Assembly (NCBI RefSeq): GCF_029531655.1
Contig: NZ_JANRMI010000001.1
Coordinates: forward strand, 248,001 to 312,000
Direction: 5' to 3'
Origin: Bdellovibrio svalbardensis
GTDB lineage: Bacteria > Bdellovibrionota > Bdellovibrionia > Bdellovibrionales > Bdellovibrionaceae
Length of the DNA: 64,000 nucleotides
Shown: positions 9,298 through 17,467 of the stretch, piece by piece
Layout of the letters: every line of letters begins with the position of its first letter
How positions within the stretch are numbered: the stretch's first letter is position 1
Position numbers and translations under genes: made by a program
Notes under the pieces: model-generated
What the model saw: the letters and a program-made list of their open reading frames with translations, nothing else
Told to the model about the DNA's origin: nothing
The model's database searches: none

Positions 9298-9681
9298 TTA
9301 CTGGTAAATATTCGAATGGCTTTCTTGTTCTTCCATGCAATCAATACAAAGGGCTGTGAATGGTCTAGCCTGAAGTCTGCGTGCTGCGATCATCTCGCCG
9401 CAAGCCTCACATTGGCCGTAAGTTCCATCACTGATTTTGCCCAACGCTCTTTCAATTGAATAAAGCGCTGTACGATCTCTTTCATGCAAATGAATGGAGA
9501 TGTTGTTGCTGGCATCCAATGAAGCAATCTCAGCCTCATCGCCATGAGCTGAAACAGAGGACTGTTCCGCTTTGAATTCGTGTGACTTATTTAGGATCGA
9601 AGCTTTTTGAAAAAGCAGCGACTCTTTTAAGTTTCCGATTAAGTTCTCTAAATCTTTGATTTGCAGTTCGGTTGCGTTCAT
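9298..9681 (-). CDS. DksA/TraR-family zinc-finger protein
   Basis: A 127-residue DksA-like protein. Start chosen at ATG 9679-9681 because GGGGGGTGAG stands just upstream; an in-frame ATG at 9705 lacks a ribosome site. The N-terminal two-thirds is a charged coiled coil. The C-terminal part has the complete four-cysteine zinc finger, CEACG then LCIDC, spaced as in DksA, with RRLQARPFTALC between. DksA proteins bind the secondary channel of RNA polymerase and, often with ppGpp, redirect transcription from ribosomal to biosynthetic promoters. Length is somewhat shorter than E. coli DksA (151). It lies just upstream of lon on the same strand, with a 170-base gap to a second DksA-like gene. Confidence 0.9.
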   Translation of the reverse strand: MNATELQIKDLENLIGNLKESLLFQKASILNKSHEFKAEQSSVSAHGDEAEIASLDASNNISIHLHERDRTALYSIERALGKISDGTYGQCEACGEMIAARRLQARPFTALCIDCMEEQESHSNIYQ

Positions 9682-9756
9682 CTCACCCCCCGATATGATG
9701 ATCATGGCCGAAAAATTAAGTTCCTTATTGCGGGGGATGGGATTTGTGTCACTAAA

Positions 9757-9791
9757 AAAGCAGTGCGTGACGAATTAGTAAGCACTGCTTT
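9757..9791 (-). terminator. Terminator after the degenerate DksA-like gene
   Basis: Inverted repeat AAAGCAGTGC (9757-9766) / GCACTGCTTT (9782-9791) with a 15-base loop. On the minus strand the second arm runs directly into TTTTTT (9754-9759), the layout of an intrinsic terminator for the gene at 9877-10248. Confidence 0.65.
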
Positions 9792-9876
9792 GCTGCGCTC
9801 CATCGCATTCATAGTTGCGACAGAGCATGAAGAAATGAATTTTTCAGAGGAGAAATGAACTCGCTAGAGAGATGAA

Positions 9877-10248
9877 CTAGCGAGCGTATTTACGACTTAC
9901 AGCTTCACGAAGCTCTGCGCCTTCGATGCTGAGACGAGTCCAAGGAACTGCAAGCAATCTTTCAACTTCAATTGGCTCTTCCGTTTCTTCGCACATTCCG
10001 AAATTTCCAGTTTCGATTCGTGCAAGGGCCATCTCGACTTCGAGCAGTTGATTTCTCATGCGCTCTTGTGAGACTAAAAAAGAGTGCTCCGCGATATGTG
10101 CGACAGATTGATCGGCTTCGTCGCCTGACTTTTCTGTGTGGATGTATTCACGTTGGGCTGTTCTGAATCTATTCAGGATTTCCTGCTTCTGTAGAAGAAG
10201 CTTTTTGCGGCACTCCATGATAATTGTTTCGTTAATAAAACTGTTCAT
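9877..10248 (-). CDS. DksA-like protein lacking zinc ligands
   Basis: A 123-residue relative of DksA/TraR with the same plan: a charged N-terminal coiled coil, then a C-terminal domain reading MCEETEEPIEVERLLAVPW followed by TRLSIEGAE. By position the four zinc cysteines of the family have become Cys, Thr, Ser and Ala, so metal binding is almost surely lost while the surrounding fold signature (PI...RL.A.PW) is kept. Related Cys-poor DksA forms are known in other proteobacteria and can work when zinc is short. The start ATG has AAGGGGG upstream. It precedes the intact DksA-like gene on the same strand and ends in its own terminator. Whether it binds RNA polymerase here is not known. Confidence 0.85.
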   Translation of the reverse strand: MNSFINETIIMECRKKLLLQKQEILNRFRTAQREYIHTEKSGDEADQSVAHIAEHSFLVSQERMRNQLLEVEMALARIETGNFGMCEETEEPIEVERLLAVPWTRLSIEGAELREAVSRKYAR

Positions 10249-10271
10249 AACAACCCCCTTCTTTAGATTTG

Positions 10272-10345
10272 GCGGCCTGCTCCGGTTTTGCCGGAGGGCT
10301 CATGGCCGCTGGTGTTCCTAAGACGAAGGCCCCCCAGAAGGGGGT
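10272..10345. repeat. Two adjoining stem-loops between genes
   Basis: The first hairpin has inner arms CTCCGG (10280-10285) and CCGGAG (10291-10296) and outer arms GCGGCC (10272-10277) and GGCCGC (10304-10309). The second, around 10330-10345, has a C-run and a G-run flanking AGAA. Neither runs into a clear T-run, but they fall just downstream of the lipoprotein gene ending at 10378 and probably help end its transcript. Confidence 0.45.
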
Positions 10346-10377
10346 TAATAAAATGTCATTAAATAAATTTATGGATG

Positions 10378-12045
10378 CTATTTACGAACTTTTAAGGGAG
10401 TGATTTCACCTTTTTCGACGGTTAAAGCCGTCACAGGACGCTCAATTTCCCTGTCCGGACTCATACTTAGAGGTCCAAGGGCACCTGGGAACTTTTTAAG
10501 CTCTGTGAGCTTCTTAACGAGATCCTGACGTGAATCAGCCCCAGAGGCGATGAGTTGGCGAAGAATAAGGCCAGCATCATAAGCTTGGATTTCAATAAGT
10601 GAAGGGCTCTCGTTATATAGAGACTTATATTCATTCACGAAGCGGGACTGTTCTTGAGTGTTCGGCGCAAGGCTGTCCACGAACATTAGATTATTTGCGA
10701 AATTACCAGCGCGTTTTGCAAGACCTGGGGTGTTCCACAAGTTTGTACCCATCAACTTCACGCCGCGCACATCATTGAAGGCCAACATTGCAGCGATTTG
10801 TCCCAGGGACTTTGCGCTATCAGGAATAAAGATTCCATCGAAATCAGTCACGGGTGGAAGGATGGTTTCAACATTGTCTTTACGAGCAGAACGCTTTTTA
10901 TCAGACTTCTGCATTTCCTTCAGACGAAGATTAAATTCATCTTGGCGAGCCTCGCCATAGTAGGTTCCAACTAAACGTTGAATGACAAGGCGGAAATCTG
11001 TTTCTTTGGTGGAGTATGTTTGCACTGCGGTCACTTGACCTCCACGCGCCAACACCTCATCCCAGAAGATATTCGAGAACTCAATCCCGTACTGATCATT
11101 GGGATAAAGAATAGCAAACTTTTTCATGCCCAGATCGTCCATAGCTGTGCGAACTAGATAGCGAACCTGCATTTCACTGGTGAGTGAATTTCTAAAGACT
11201 GTCGGGCCGATCTCAGTCAAACCGGATCTTTGCGACAGGGCAATGGACGGGACGCCCAGCTCGTCAGATTTTGCAGCGACAGCGGGTGCGGTCTTGCTCA
11301 ACAAGCTTCCAACGACTGCGATGACATTGTCTTCCTTAACCAAACGCTCGACACCGCGTCTTGCGGAGTCAGGATTCCCTTCGCTGTCCATCACGGCCAG
11401 CTTGAAGCTAGATCCCGGCAAATTAAGACCTAGACCCATTTCCAGGCCGCGCAAAGCTCTTTGACCGACAGGAGCGTTCTTTCCGCTGAGGGGCAGGACA
11501 ACGCCGACGGTTTTTGCTTCAACATTACGTGTGGCTTCAAGTTGCGAAATAATATCTTGCGATCTTGCCGCCAAATCACTTCCGGGCAGATATTCAATGA
11601 CACCGGTGAAATATTTTTTAGCTTTGCTGGCATCGCGAGCTTCAAGAGCTTTCTCACCCAGGCGATACATGGCGTTTCCGCGCAAGTATCCATAGTCTGA
11701 GTTGTCCGCGACTTCTTCGAGCTGCTTTTCATTGAGTTTGTTGTCGACGATTTCAATTGCTTGAAGGCGATAGGATTCCTGCTCTGGTTTGGTAGGAGCT
11801 GTAATCGACTCCATAACCAGTTTTTTCAAATTCGCCATAGGGTCCGCTGTTTGCACAGTCGGAGCAGCCGGAAGAGTTTGAGTTGCGGGACCTTTGCTGG
11901 AAGTCATGCCGCCAACACGCTTTCCTTTTTTTCCCGCAGCGGCCGCCGTCGTGGGCTTGATTTCCGGCTTTTTTGTGGCAACAGTCGTGCATGAAACAAG
12001 TAGGCAGGCTGCGGTAATCAATGAGAGATTTCTATTCAAAATCAT
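10378..12045 (-). CDS. LpoA-like lipoprotein with periplasmic-binding (BP-6) fold
   Basis: A 555-residue lipoprotein: signal peptide with lipobox LVSC (Cys19), a Lys/Thr/Ala-rich linker, a helical TPR-like segment (about 70-165), and a Leu/Ile/Val-binding-type domain starting at [20 protein letters not shown] and running to the end. This is the architecture of LpoA/LppC-type activators of penicillin-binding proteins, and also resembles branched-chain amino acid receptors. No permease or ATPase genes of an ABC transporter are nearby, which favours an envelope role in peptidoglycan synthesis over solute uptake. Its ATG overlaps the stop of dnaJ by four bases, so it is translationally coupled to that gene, an odd partnership. 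The function is inferred from architecture only. Confidence 0.78.
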   Translation of the reverse strand: MILNRNLSLITAACLLVSCTTVATKKPEIKPTTAAAAGKKGKRVGGMTSSKGPATQTLPAAPTVQTADPMANLKKLVMESITAPTKPEQESYRLQAIEIVDNKLNEKQLEEVADNSDYGYLRGNAMYRLGEKALEARDASKAKKYFTGVIEYLPGSDLAARSQDIISQLEATRNVEAKTVGVVLPLSGKNAPVGQRALRGLEMGLGLNLPGSSFKLAVMDSEGNPDSARRGVERLVKEDNVIAVVGSLLSKTAPAVAAKSDELGVPSIALSQRSGLTEIGPTVFRNSLTSEMQVRYLVRTAMDDLGMKKFAILYPNDQYGIEFSNIFWDEVLARGGQVTAVQTYSTKETDFRLVIQRLVGTYYGEARQDEFNLRLKEMQKSDKKRSARKDNVETILPPVTDFDGIFIPDSAKSLGQIAAMLAFNDVRGVKLMGTNLWNTPGLAKRAGNFANNLMFVDSLAPNTQEQSRFVNEYKSLYNESPSLIEIQAYDAGLILRQLIASGADSRQDLVKKLTELKKFPGALGPLSMSPDREIERPVTALTVEKGEITPLKVRK

Positions 12046-13046
12046 TTTCTGTTCCTCATAAGCTGAGAGACTTTTTCCTGGAATGCCTTAACCATTGGCG
12101 TAGGCTCAGCTGACTTCGCGAGTTCATCCATAAGCTCTTTCTGTCTTGCAGATAAAGTATGGGGAGTGTCTACGAGAATTCGGACCAACATATCGCCAGA
12201 TCCAAAGCCGCCGATTTTTGGGAAGCCTTTTCCTTTAAGACGGAAGGTCTGACCAGAGTGCGTTCCAGGAGGAATGCGAATCATGGCTTTTCCAGTCAAA
12301 GTTGGGACCTCAATATTTGTTCCAAGAATTGCATCTGTATAAGTCACGGGAAGATCTAAAGTGACATCGTTCTCATTGCGTTTAAAGAGAGGGTGTTCTT
12401 GCACGCCAATGATGACGTACAAATCACCAGGAGATCCGACAGATCCTGCGTCACCTTCACCGGCAAGCTTAAGACGTTGGCCTTCTTTAACGCCGGCAGG
12501 AACGTTGACAGAAAGTTTTGCGGACTCTTCTTTGCCGCCACGTTGGCGAACAAAGCTAATAACTTTTTCACATCCAAGAGCGGATTCTTCGAAAGAAACA
12601 TTAAGAGTATAGCGAAGATCAGTCCCTTTGGTGGGACGACGAGTCCTTTGACCGGCGCCACGCGGGCCACCAGCGCCAAAGATGTCGCTAAAGACATCGC
12701 CGAAAATATCCTGGAAAGGATCTCCACCTTGGGAGCCACTTTGATTGTAGCCTCCGCCGCCACCGAAGCCGCCGAAACCACCGGCGCCACCGAAGGGACC
12801 ACCAGCTCCGCCCCCAAATCCTTGTGCGCCCGCATGACCAAACTGATCATACATTTCACGCTTTTTAGGATCGCTCAGAGTTTCATAAGCCTCGCTAAGC
12901 TCCTTGAACTTCTCTTCAGCTTTTTTGTCGCCAGGATTTTTATCCGGATGATATTGCATCGCTAACTTGCGATAAGCCTTTTTCATCTCTTCTGGAGAAG
13001 CAGAGCGAGGAACATTCAAAATGGAGTAGAAGTCTTTTTTAGACAA
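12042..13046 (-). CDS. DnaJ-class co-chaperone without zinc finger (CbpA-like)
   Basis: A 334-residue J-protein. The J domain (4-67) has the HPD motif at residues 33-35, needed to stimulate DnaK ATPase. Then follows a long Gly/Phe-rich stretch (about 76-130) and two C-terminal substrate-binding beta domains. The four CxxCxGxG repeats of class I DnaJ are absent, so it is a class II protein like CbpA or DNAJB. It sits ten bases downstream of grpE in the same operon and overlaps the next gene by four bases; no dnaK is in the window. Expected role: delivery of unfolded clients to DnaK in the cytoplasm. The name dnaJ would also be acceptable if the genome lacks a class I copy. Confidence 0.93.
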   Translation of the reverse strand: MSKKDFYSILNVPRSASPEEMKKAYRKLAMQYHPDKNPGDKKAEEKFKELSEAYETLSDPKKREMYDQFGHAGAQGFGGGAGGPFGGAGGFGGFGGGGGYNQSGSQGGDPFQDIFGDVFSDIFGAGGPRGAGQRTRRPTKGTDLRYTLNVSFEESALGCEKVISFVRQRGGKEESAKLSVNVPAGVKEGQRLKLAGEGDAGSVGSPGDLYVIIGVQEHPLFKRNENDVTLDLPVTYTDAILGTNIEVPTLTGKAMIRIPPGTHSGQTFRLKGKGFPKIGGFGSGDMLVRILVDTPHTLSARQKELMDELAKSAEPTPMVKAFQEKVSQLMRNRK

Positions 13047-13056
13047 TCAAGGCCTC

Positions 13057-13575
13057 TTATTCTGGTTTTTTCGCAACAACGACCTGACCAGTGCGGATAA
13101 CTTTGTCGTGTAATTTATAAGGTTTTTTAAATACGCGTGCGATGTGACCCGCCGCCACTTTATCGGTGGCTTCGGCGCTGAGGGCCTCGTGAACCGCCGG
13201 ATCAAAAGGAGCACCTTCTGACGGAATTTCTTGAACAGAGTGCTTTGCAAGAAGAGATTTCAATTCTTGAGCGGTCATCTCAACACCTTGTTTGTATGTC
13301 GCGATGTTGTCAGCGTTCACATTGACTTGAAGAGCGCGTTCGAAATTATCGACAACCTCAAGAAGGTCGCGGATGAATCTTTCGCCGCCGTATTTTGTGA
13401 GATCAGAACGTTCTTTAATCGCATTACGTTTGTAGTTTTCAAACTCAGCGCGCAGATACAGGAAGTCGTTTTTATACTTCTCTGCAAGATCTTGAAGTTT
13501 CTGAATCTCTGAAGAGTTCTCAGCGTTTTCAGCTGTACCGGTATTAGAGTTTTGAGAGCTATTTTCTTCTGACAT
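13057..13575 (-). CDS. grpE: Nucleotide exchange factor GrpE
   Basis: A 172-residue GrpE, the exchange factor that releases ADP from DnaK. Start taken at ATG 13573-13575, with AAAGGA nine bases upstream; the frame extends to 13626 but the extra residues are not typical. The acidic, Ser/Asn-rich first 30 residues are disordered, followed by the long paired helix (KYKNDFLYLRAEFENYKRNA) and the C-terminal beta domain with GAPFDPAVHEALS and the conserved ending VIRTGQVVVAKKPE. It is the first gene of a grpE, J-protein, lipoprotein operon. An inverted repeat with a TTGACA box lies just upstream (13598-13626). Cytoplasmic; works with the J-protein encoded next to it. Confidence 0.95.
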   Translation of the reverse strand: MSEENSSQNSNTGTAENAENSSEIQKLQDLAEKYKNDFLYLRAEFENYKRNAIKERSDLTKYGGERFIRDLLEVVDNFERALQVNVNADNIATYKQGVEMTAQELKSLLAKHSVQEIPSEGAPFDPAVHEALSAEATDKVAAGHIARVFKKPYKLHDKVIRTGQVVVAKKPE

Positions 13576-13597
13576 AAGAGATCCTTTCGCAATAATC

Positions 13598-13626
13598 AAC
13601 ATTGTGTATTCATTGAACAATGTCAA
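13598..13626 (-). promoter_or_regulatory. Promoter plus inverted repeat upstream of grpE
   Basis: On the minus strand TTGACA (13626-13621) is followed after 17 bases by a weak -10 (AATGTT). The same stretch contains ACATTGT (13599-13605) and ACAATGT (13617-13623), a 7-bp inverted repeat with 11 bases between, covering the region between -35 and -10. That is a typical repressor site position. It does not match the CIRCE operator of HrcA. Confidence 0.4.
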
Positions 13627-13674
13627 TTCGCCCAGCGCGAATTTAGTCTCTGTGAAAGGGGAACTAGACTGCGC

Positions 13675-14847
13675 TTAGATATCTTCTTTTAAAAAGGTAA
13701 GTTCTTGGAAGACTTTGTTACTAATAACAAGGCCATCACGTGTTAACGACCAATTTGTTCCGTCATGCTGAACCCAGCCGCGATCAGTCAGCTTATTCAT
13801 AATGCTGGAAACTTGGTGGAATACAGTTGCTGGGAACTTTTCTTGAAGTGTGCGTTCGTTGAGGCCCCGCATAAGACGCATCGAAGTATGACAAAAGTCC
13901 GTAAGAGCCTGGTGCATTTCGAGGGCCTCAAACTGATCTGATGGAAGATGCAGCGCAGGTGATGTGAACTCTTTGCCCTGATGTTCAAGTATTTGCTTTT
14001 TGTATTCGCCAATAGAATTGATGTTCCAATAGCGGGTGCCCCAAGGGGACTCTTTTGTATAGGAATGAGAGCTCAGACCAATTCCCCAATAAGGTTCATC
14101 GATCCAATAAAGCATATTGTGTCGGGACTCATGCCCTGGAAGAGCAAAGTTGGAAATCTCGTACTGCTTAAAGCCATGCTCGGTAAGTTCTTGGGCGATG
14201 AAATCAAACATATCAACTTGCTCGTCATCAATGGCGCGGCCCTTTGATAAAGGATGCCCATCAGGGACGGTGAGGCAATAGGGGCTGATGTGCTTGGCAC
14301 CTTGTTCAACAGCAATGCGCACATCATTTTTCAATCCTTCCAACGTTTGTGAAGGAAGGGCGAAAAGGATATCAAAGCTAAAATTAAGATTGTGCTTTCT
14401 TAAAAGGTCCAGTGTTTCGAGGGTTTGCTTCGCGGAATGCTCGCGATGAACCATCTTTAGCAAACGATCGTCGAAAGTTTGGGCTCCGACACTAAATCGG
14501 TTCACTCCGGCGTCGAGATAGATCTTCAGCTTTTCTTCGCTGACTGTTGCCGGATTGATCTCGATGGTGATCTCTGTGTCAGGTCTAGTTGTAAAGCCAT
14601 ATCTACCCAGCTCTTTGATAACCGCTACAATAAGGTGAGCAGGGATCAGGCTCGGAGTGCCACCACCGAAGTAGATGGTATCTACGCTTTGAGGTTTGTA
14701 ATAGCGATGCTTTTGGCGAATCTCCTCAAACAGTAGATCGACGTACTGATCCGGCGGCAAAATTTTACTTTGCTCGTAAGTCGCGAAGTCACAATAAGTG
14801 CAGCGCTGAATACAGTAAGGAATATGAACGTAAATGCCGAAAGCCAT
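13675..14847 (-). CDS. hemW: HemW-type radical SAM protein
   Basis: A 390-residue radical SAM protein. The [4Fe-4S] motif CIQRCTYC (Cys12, Cys16, Cys19) is right at the N-terminus after IYVHIPY, as in HemW. IYFGGGTPSL is the glycine-rich SAM loop, EINPATV and VGAQTFDD are family motifs, and the C-terminal 120 residues form the HemN/HemW cap domain. HemW proteins deliver heme to target enzymes; they are often mis-annotated as oxygen-independent coproporphyrinogen oxidase HemN, but HemN has an extra Cys (CxxxCxxCxC), while here the sequence reads CTYCDF. The start is fixed by the short family N-terminus, yet no purine-rich ribosome site precedes it. Its start lies only 16 bases from the divergent protease gene at 14864. 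Confidence 0.92.
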   Translation of the reverse strand: MAFGIYVHIPYCIQRCTYCDFATYEQSKILPPDQYVDLLFEEIRQKHRYYKPQSVDTIYFGGGTPSLIPAHLIVAVIKELGRYGFTTRPDTEITIEINPATVSEEKLKIYLDAGVNRFSVGAQTFDDRLLKMVHREHSAKQTLETLDLLRKHNLNFSFDILFALPSQTLEGLKNDVRIAVEQGAKHISPYCLTVPDGHPLSKGRAIDDEQVDMFDFIAQELTEHGFKQYEISNFALPGHESRHNMLYWIDEPYWGIGLSSHSYTKESPWGTRYWNINSIGEYKKQILEHQGKEFTSPALHLPSDQFEALEMHQALTDFCHTSMRLMRGLNERTLQEKFPATVFHQVSSIMNKLTDRGWVQHDGTNWSLTRDGLVISNKVFQELTFLKEDI

Positions 14848-14863
14848 AGGAGTTATCTAGAGT

Positions 14864-17467
14864 ATGTCTAAGAAATTTCAACTAAAAAACGGTCTAAAGG
14901 TCCTTTTCTTACCTAGCCACAAATCTCCGGTGGTCTCAGTGCAAATGTGGGTGAAGACAGGCTCCGCCGATGAAAAACGCGGCGAAGAGGGGATCTCTCA
15001 CTTTATTGAACATTTGGTCTTTAAAGGCACACGTAAATATGGAGTGGGCGAAATTGCTTCCACCGTCGAAGGTTCCGGCGGAGAGCTGAATGCCTACACC
15101 TCCTTTGACCAGACTGTCTTTTATGTGACTATTTCCAAGCAGTTCTCTGACGTGGCGATGGACGTTATAAGTGAGATGATGGGATTTCCTACTTTTGATA
15201 AGCAAGAAATCGATAACGAACGTGAAGTGGTGATCGAAGAGATCAAACGAGGTCAAGACAGCCCTGGCCGACGTGCCAGCCAATTGTTATTTACGAATAC
15301 TTTCCGCAAGCACCAGTATGGTCGCCCCGTAATTGGTTTTGATAAAGTTGTGCGCAATGTTTCTGTTAAAAAGATCAAAGACTATTATCACAGTCGCTAC
15401 GTGCCTTCGAATATGTTCTTGGTCATCGCTGGTGACTTTGATGCTAAAGACATGAAGAAAAAAGTTGAAACTATGTTCGGTGGTTTTGCACCGTTCAAAC
15501 TTCGCAAGGTGAAACGAACGAAAGAGCCGGCCCAAACCTCCATTCGTATTAAGGTTGAAGAGGCTAAGTTTGAATCAACTACAGGTTATCTAACTTGGCG
15601 CATTCCGAATGTAAAACACAAAGACATCGCTGCGTTGGAAGTTCTTTCCGCACTCTTTGGGCAGGGTGACTCTTCGCGCTTGATGCAAACCTTACGCATT
15701 AAAGAGCCTGTCACGAACTCGGTGGGCTGCTTCAGCTATTCAATGCAGGATGACGGTCTTTTCTCGATTTCCTTTAATTTAGAAAAAGAGAATCTGCAGA
15801 AAGCTTTGTCATTAATGATTCCCGAGATTACTCGCTTGATTGAGGAGCCACCGACAGCCGCTGAAGTACAAAAAGCCATGACGAATTTTGCCAGCCATGA
15901 AGTTTACTCTATGGAAACTGTCGACAACATCGCTCGCAAAGCGGGTGGAGACGAATTCTATTATGGTGATCACGATCACTATCGTAAATACATGAAGGAA
16001 GTCTATGCCTTGAAGCCAGAAGACATCCAAAAAGTTGCTAAAAAGTATTTCAAACCAGACACGTTCGGACTCTCTTTGCTAACCAATATGGAAAAGAAAG
16101 AGGCGGAAAAGATTCTGAAAAGCTTCGCTAAGGATTTGAAGAAATCCCTGACGGCCGCGAAGGCGAAAAAGCAAAAGGTTGTTAAATTCGCTGCTAAAAA
16201 ATTCAATATCAATACGGCAGCAGTTGCGCACGAACCGAAAACTGAAAGAATCACCTTGAAGTCGGGCGCGACGCTTTTGATCCGAGAACAGAAAGACACT
16301 CCTTATGTCGCAATGAAGGCGGCGTTCTTGGGTGGAACTCGTGTTGAAAATGAAAGCCAAGGGGGATTGACGGAAGTCTTCTCTCGCAACTGGCTTTCTG
16401 GATCTAAAAACTTCACAGAAGATGACATCAATCTTCGTATTGACGAGCTGGCGTCTGGCATCAGTGCCTTTGGCGGAAGAAACTCTGTGGGTCTTTCTAT
16501 GGACTACTTGTCGCCTTTCGAAGACAAGATGCTGGAAATTTTCAGGGACTCACTGCTCTATCCACAATTCCCAACGCAGATACTGGAACGTGAAAAGGTT
16601 GTGCAAAGAAACCAAATCAAAGCCCGCAATGATAATCCAGCACAGCTTTGCATCATGGCCTTCATGCATGAGATCTTCAAAGACCACCCCTATTCGCGAG
16701 ACCTGTTGGGAAGCAATGAAAGTATTAGCAAAATTTCCCAGGAAACTTTGCAGGAATACTATAAGAAGATCGCCAATCCTAAGAATTTAACTTTCTGTGT
16801 GGTTGGTGATGTAAAAACTGATAAGTGGGTGAAAGAGCTTGAAGCGACTACTGCTCTTATGTCGAAAGGTTCAAAAGTTGAGAATTCTTTTGCAGCTCCG
16901 GTCATAAAGACTTCAAAACATTTATTCAAAGAACTTAAAAAAGAGCAAAGTCATATTATCGTTGGCTATCAAGGTTTGACTTTGAAAAGTCCGGATCGAT
17001 ATGCCTTGGAAATCATTCAGTCTATCTTAAGTGGGCAGGGTGGCCGTTTGTTCCTTGAGCTGCGAGATAAGAACTCACTAGCGTATTCAGTTTCTCCAAT
17101 GCATATGGAAGGAATTGAATGTGGATATTTCGGTGGATATATAGGTTGTTCACCAGAGAAATCTGAAAAAGCCATCTCTATGCTGAAACAGGAATTCAAT
17201 AAATTGGTCAGCACCAAGGTGGGCGAAGAAGAATTGGCTCGGGCACAAAGATATTTGATTGGCCGTCATGATATTGAGTTGCAAAGAAAAGGGACGATCT
17301 GCAATGCGATCTTGTTCGATGATATCTATGGTCTAGATTATCGCGACAGTCTTGATGTGGCAGACAAGTATTTTGCGGTGACACCGGATGATGTGCAGCG
17401 CGTGGCTGAGAATATTTTCTCCCAGCCAAGCATCATCAGCCTTGTAGGCCCCAACGACGTTCGTTAG
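14864..17467 (+). CDS. Two-domain M16 zinc metallopeptidase
   Basis: An 867-residue pitrilysin-family (M16) peptidase made of two M16 halves. The inverted zinc motif HFIEH (His46, Glu49, His50) is in the first half, with the third zinc ligand region NEREVVIEEI about 70 residues on. The second half, from about residue 455, has the fold (GGTRVENESQGGLTEVFSR) but lacks HxxEH, as is normal for the inactive partner that closes the chamber. There is no signal peptide, so it is probably cytoplasmic, unlike exported relatives. Such enzymes degrade short unfolded peptides. The ATG is preceded by AGGAG 11 bases away. Its stop overlaps that of the convergent transglycosylase gene by four bases. Confidence 0.92.
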   Translation: MSKKFQLKNGLKVLFLPSHKSPVVSVQMWVKTGSADEKRGEEGISHFIEHLVFKGTRKYGVGEIASTVEGSGGELNAYTSFDQTVFYVTISKQFSDVAMDVISEMMGFPTFDKQEIDNEREVVIEEIKRGQDSPGRRASQLLFTNTFRKHQYGRPVIGFDKVVRNVSVKKIKDYYHSRYVPSNMFLVIAGDFDAKDMKKKVETMFGGFAPFKLRKVKRTKEPAQTSIRIKVEEAKFESTTGYLTWRIPNVKHKDIAALEVLSALFGQGDSSRLMQTLRIKEPVTNSVGCFSYSMQDDGLFSISFNLEKENLQKALSLMIPEITRLIEEPPTAAEVQKAMTNFASHEVYSMETVDNIARKAGGDEFYYGDHDHYRKYMKEVYALKPEDIQKVAKKYFKPDTFGLSLLTNMEKKEAEKILKSFAKDLKKSLTAAKAKKQKVVKFAAKKFNINTAAVAHEPKTERITLKSGATLLIREQKDTPYVAMKAAFLGGTRVENESQGGLTEVFSRNWLSGSKNFTEDDINLRIDELASGISAFGGRNSVGLSMDYLSPFEDKMLEIFRDSLLYPQFPTQILEREKVVQRNQIKARNDNPAQLCIMAFMHEIFKDHPYSRDLLGSNESISKISQETLQEYYKKIANPKNLTFCVVGDVKTDKWVKELEATTALMSKGSKVENSFAAPVIKTSKHLFKELKKEQSHIIVGYQGLTLKSPDRYALEIIQSILSGQGGRLFLELRDKNSLAYSVSPMHMEGIECGYFGGYIGCSPEKSEKAISMLKQEFNKLVSTKVGEEELARAQRYLIGRHDIELQRKGTICNAILFDDIYGLDYRDSLDVADKYFAVTPDDVQRVAENIFSQPSIISLVGPNDVR

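Noticed and set aside
12393-12965. 190-codon plus-strand frame opposite dnaJ
   Set aside because: Arises from the Gly-rich codons of dnaJ on the other strand; low-complexity Ala/Thr product and no ribosome site.
13057-13626. Longer GrpE starting at 13626
   Set aside because: The added 17 residues (MTLFNEYTML...) are not family-like and the ATG at 13575 has AAAGGA at good spacing.
13675-14847. Annotation as coproporphyrinogen III oxidase HemN
   Set aside because: The fourth Cys of HemN (CxxxCxxCxC) is absent and the short N-terminus is HemW-type.
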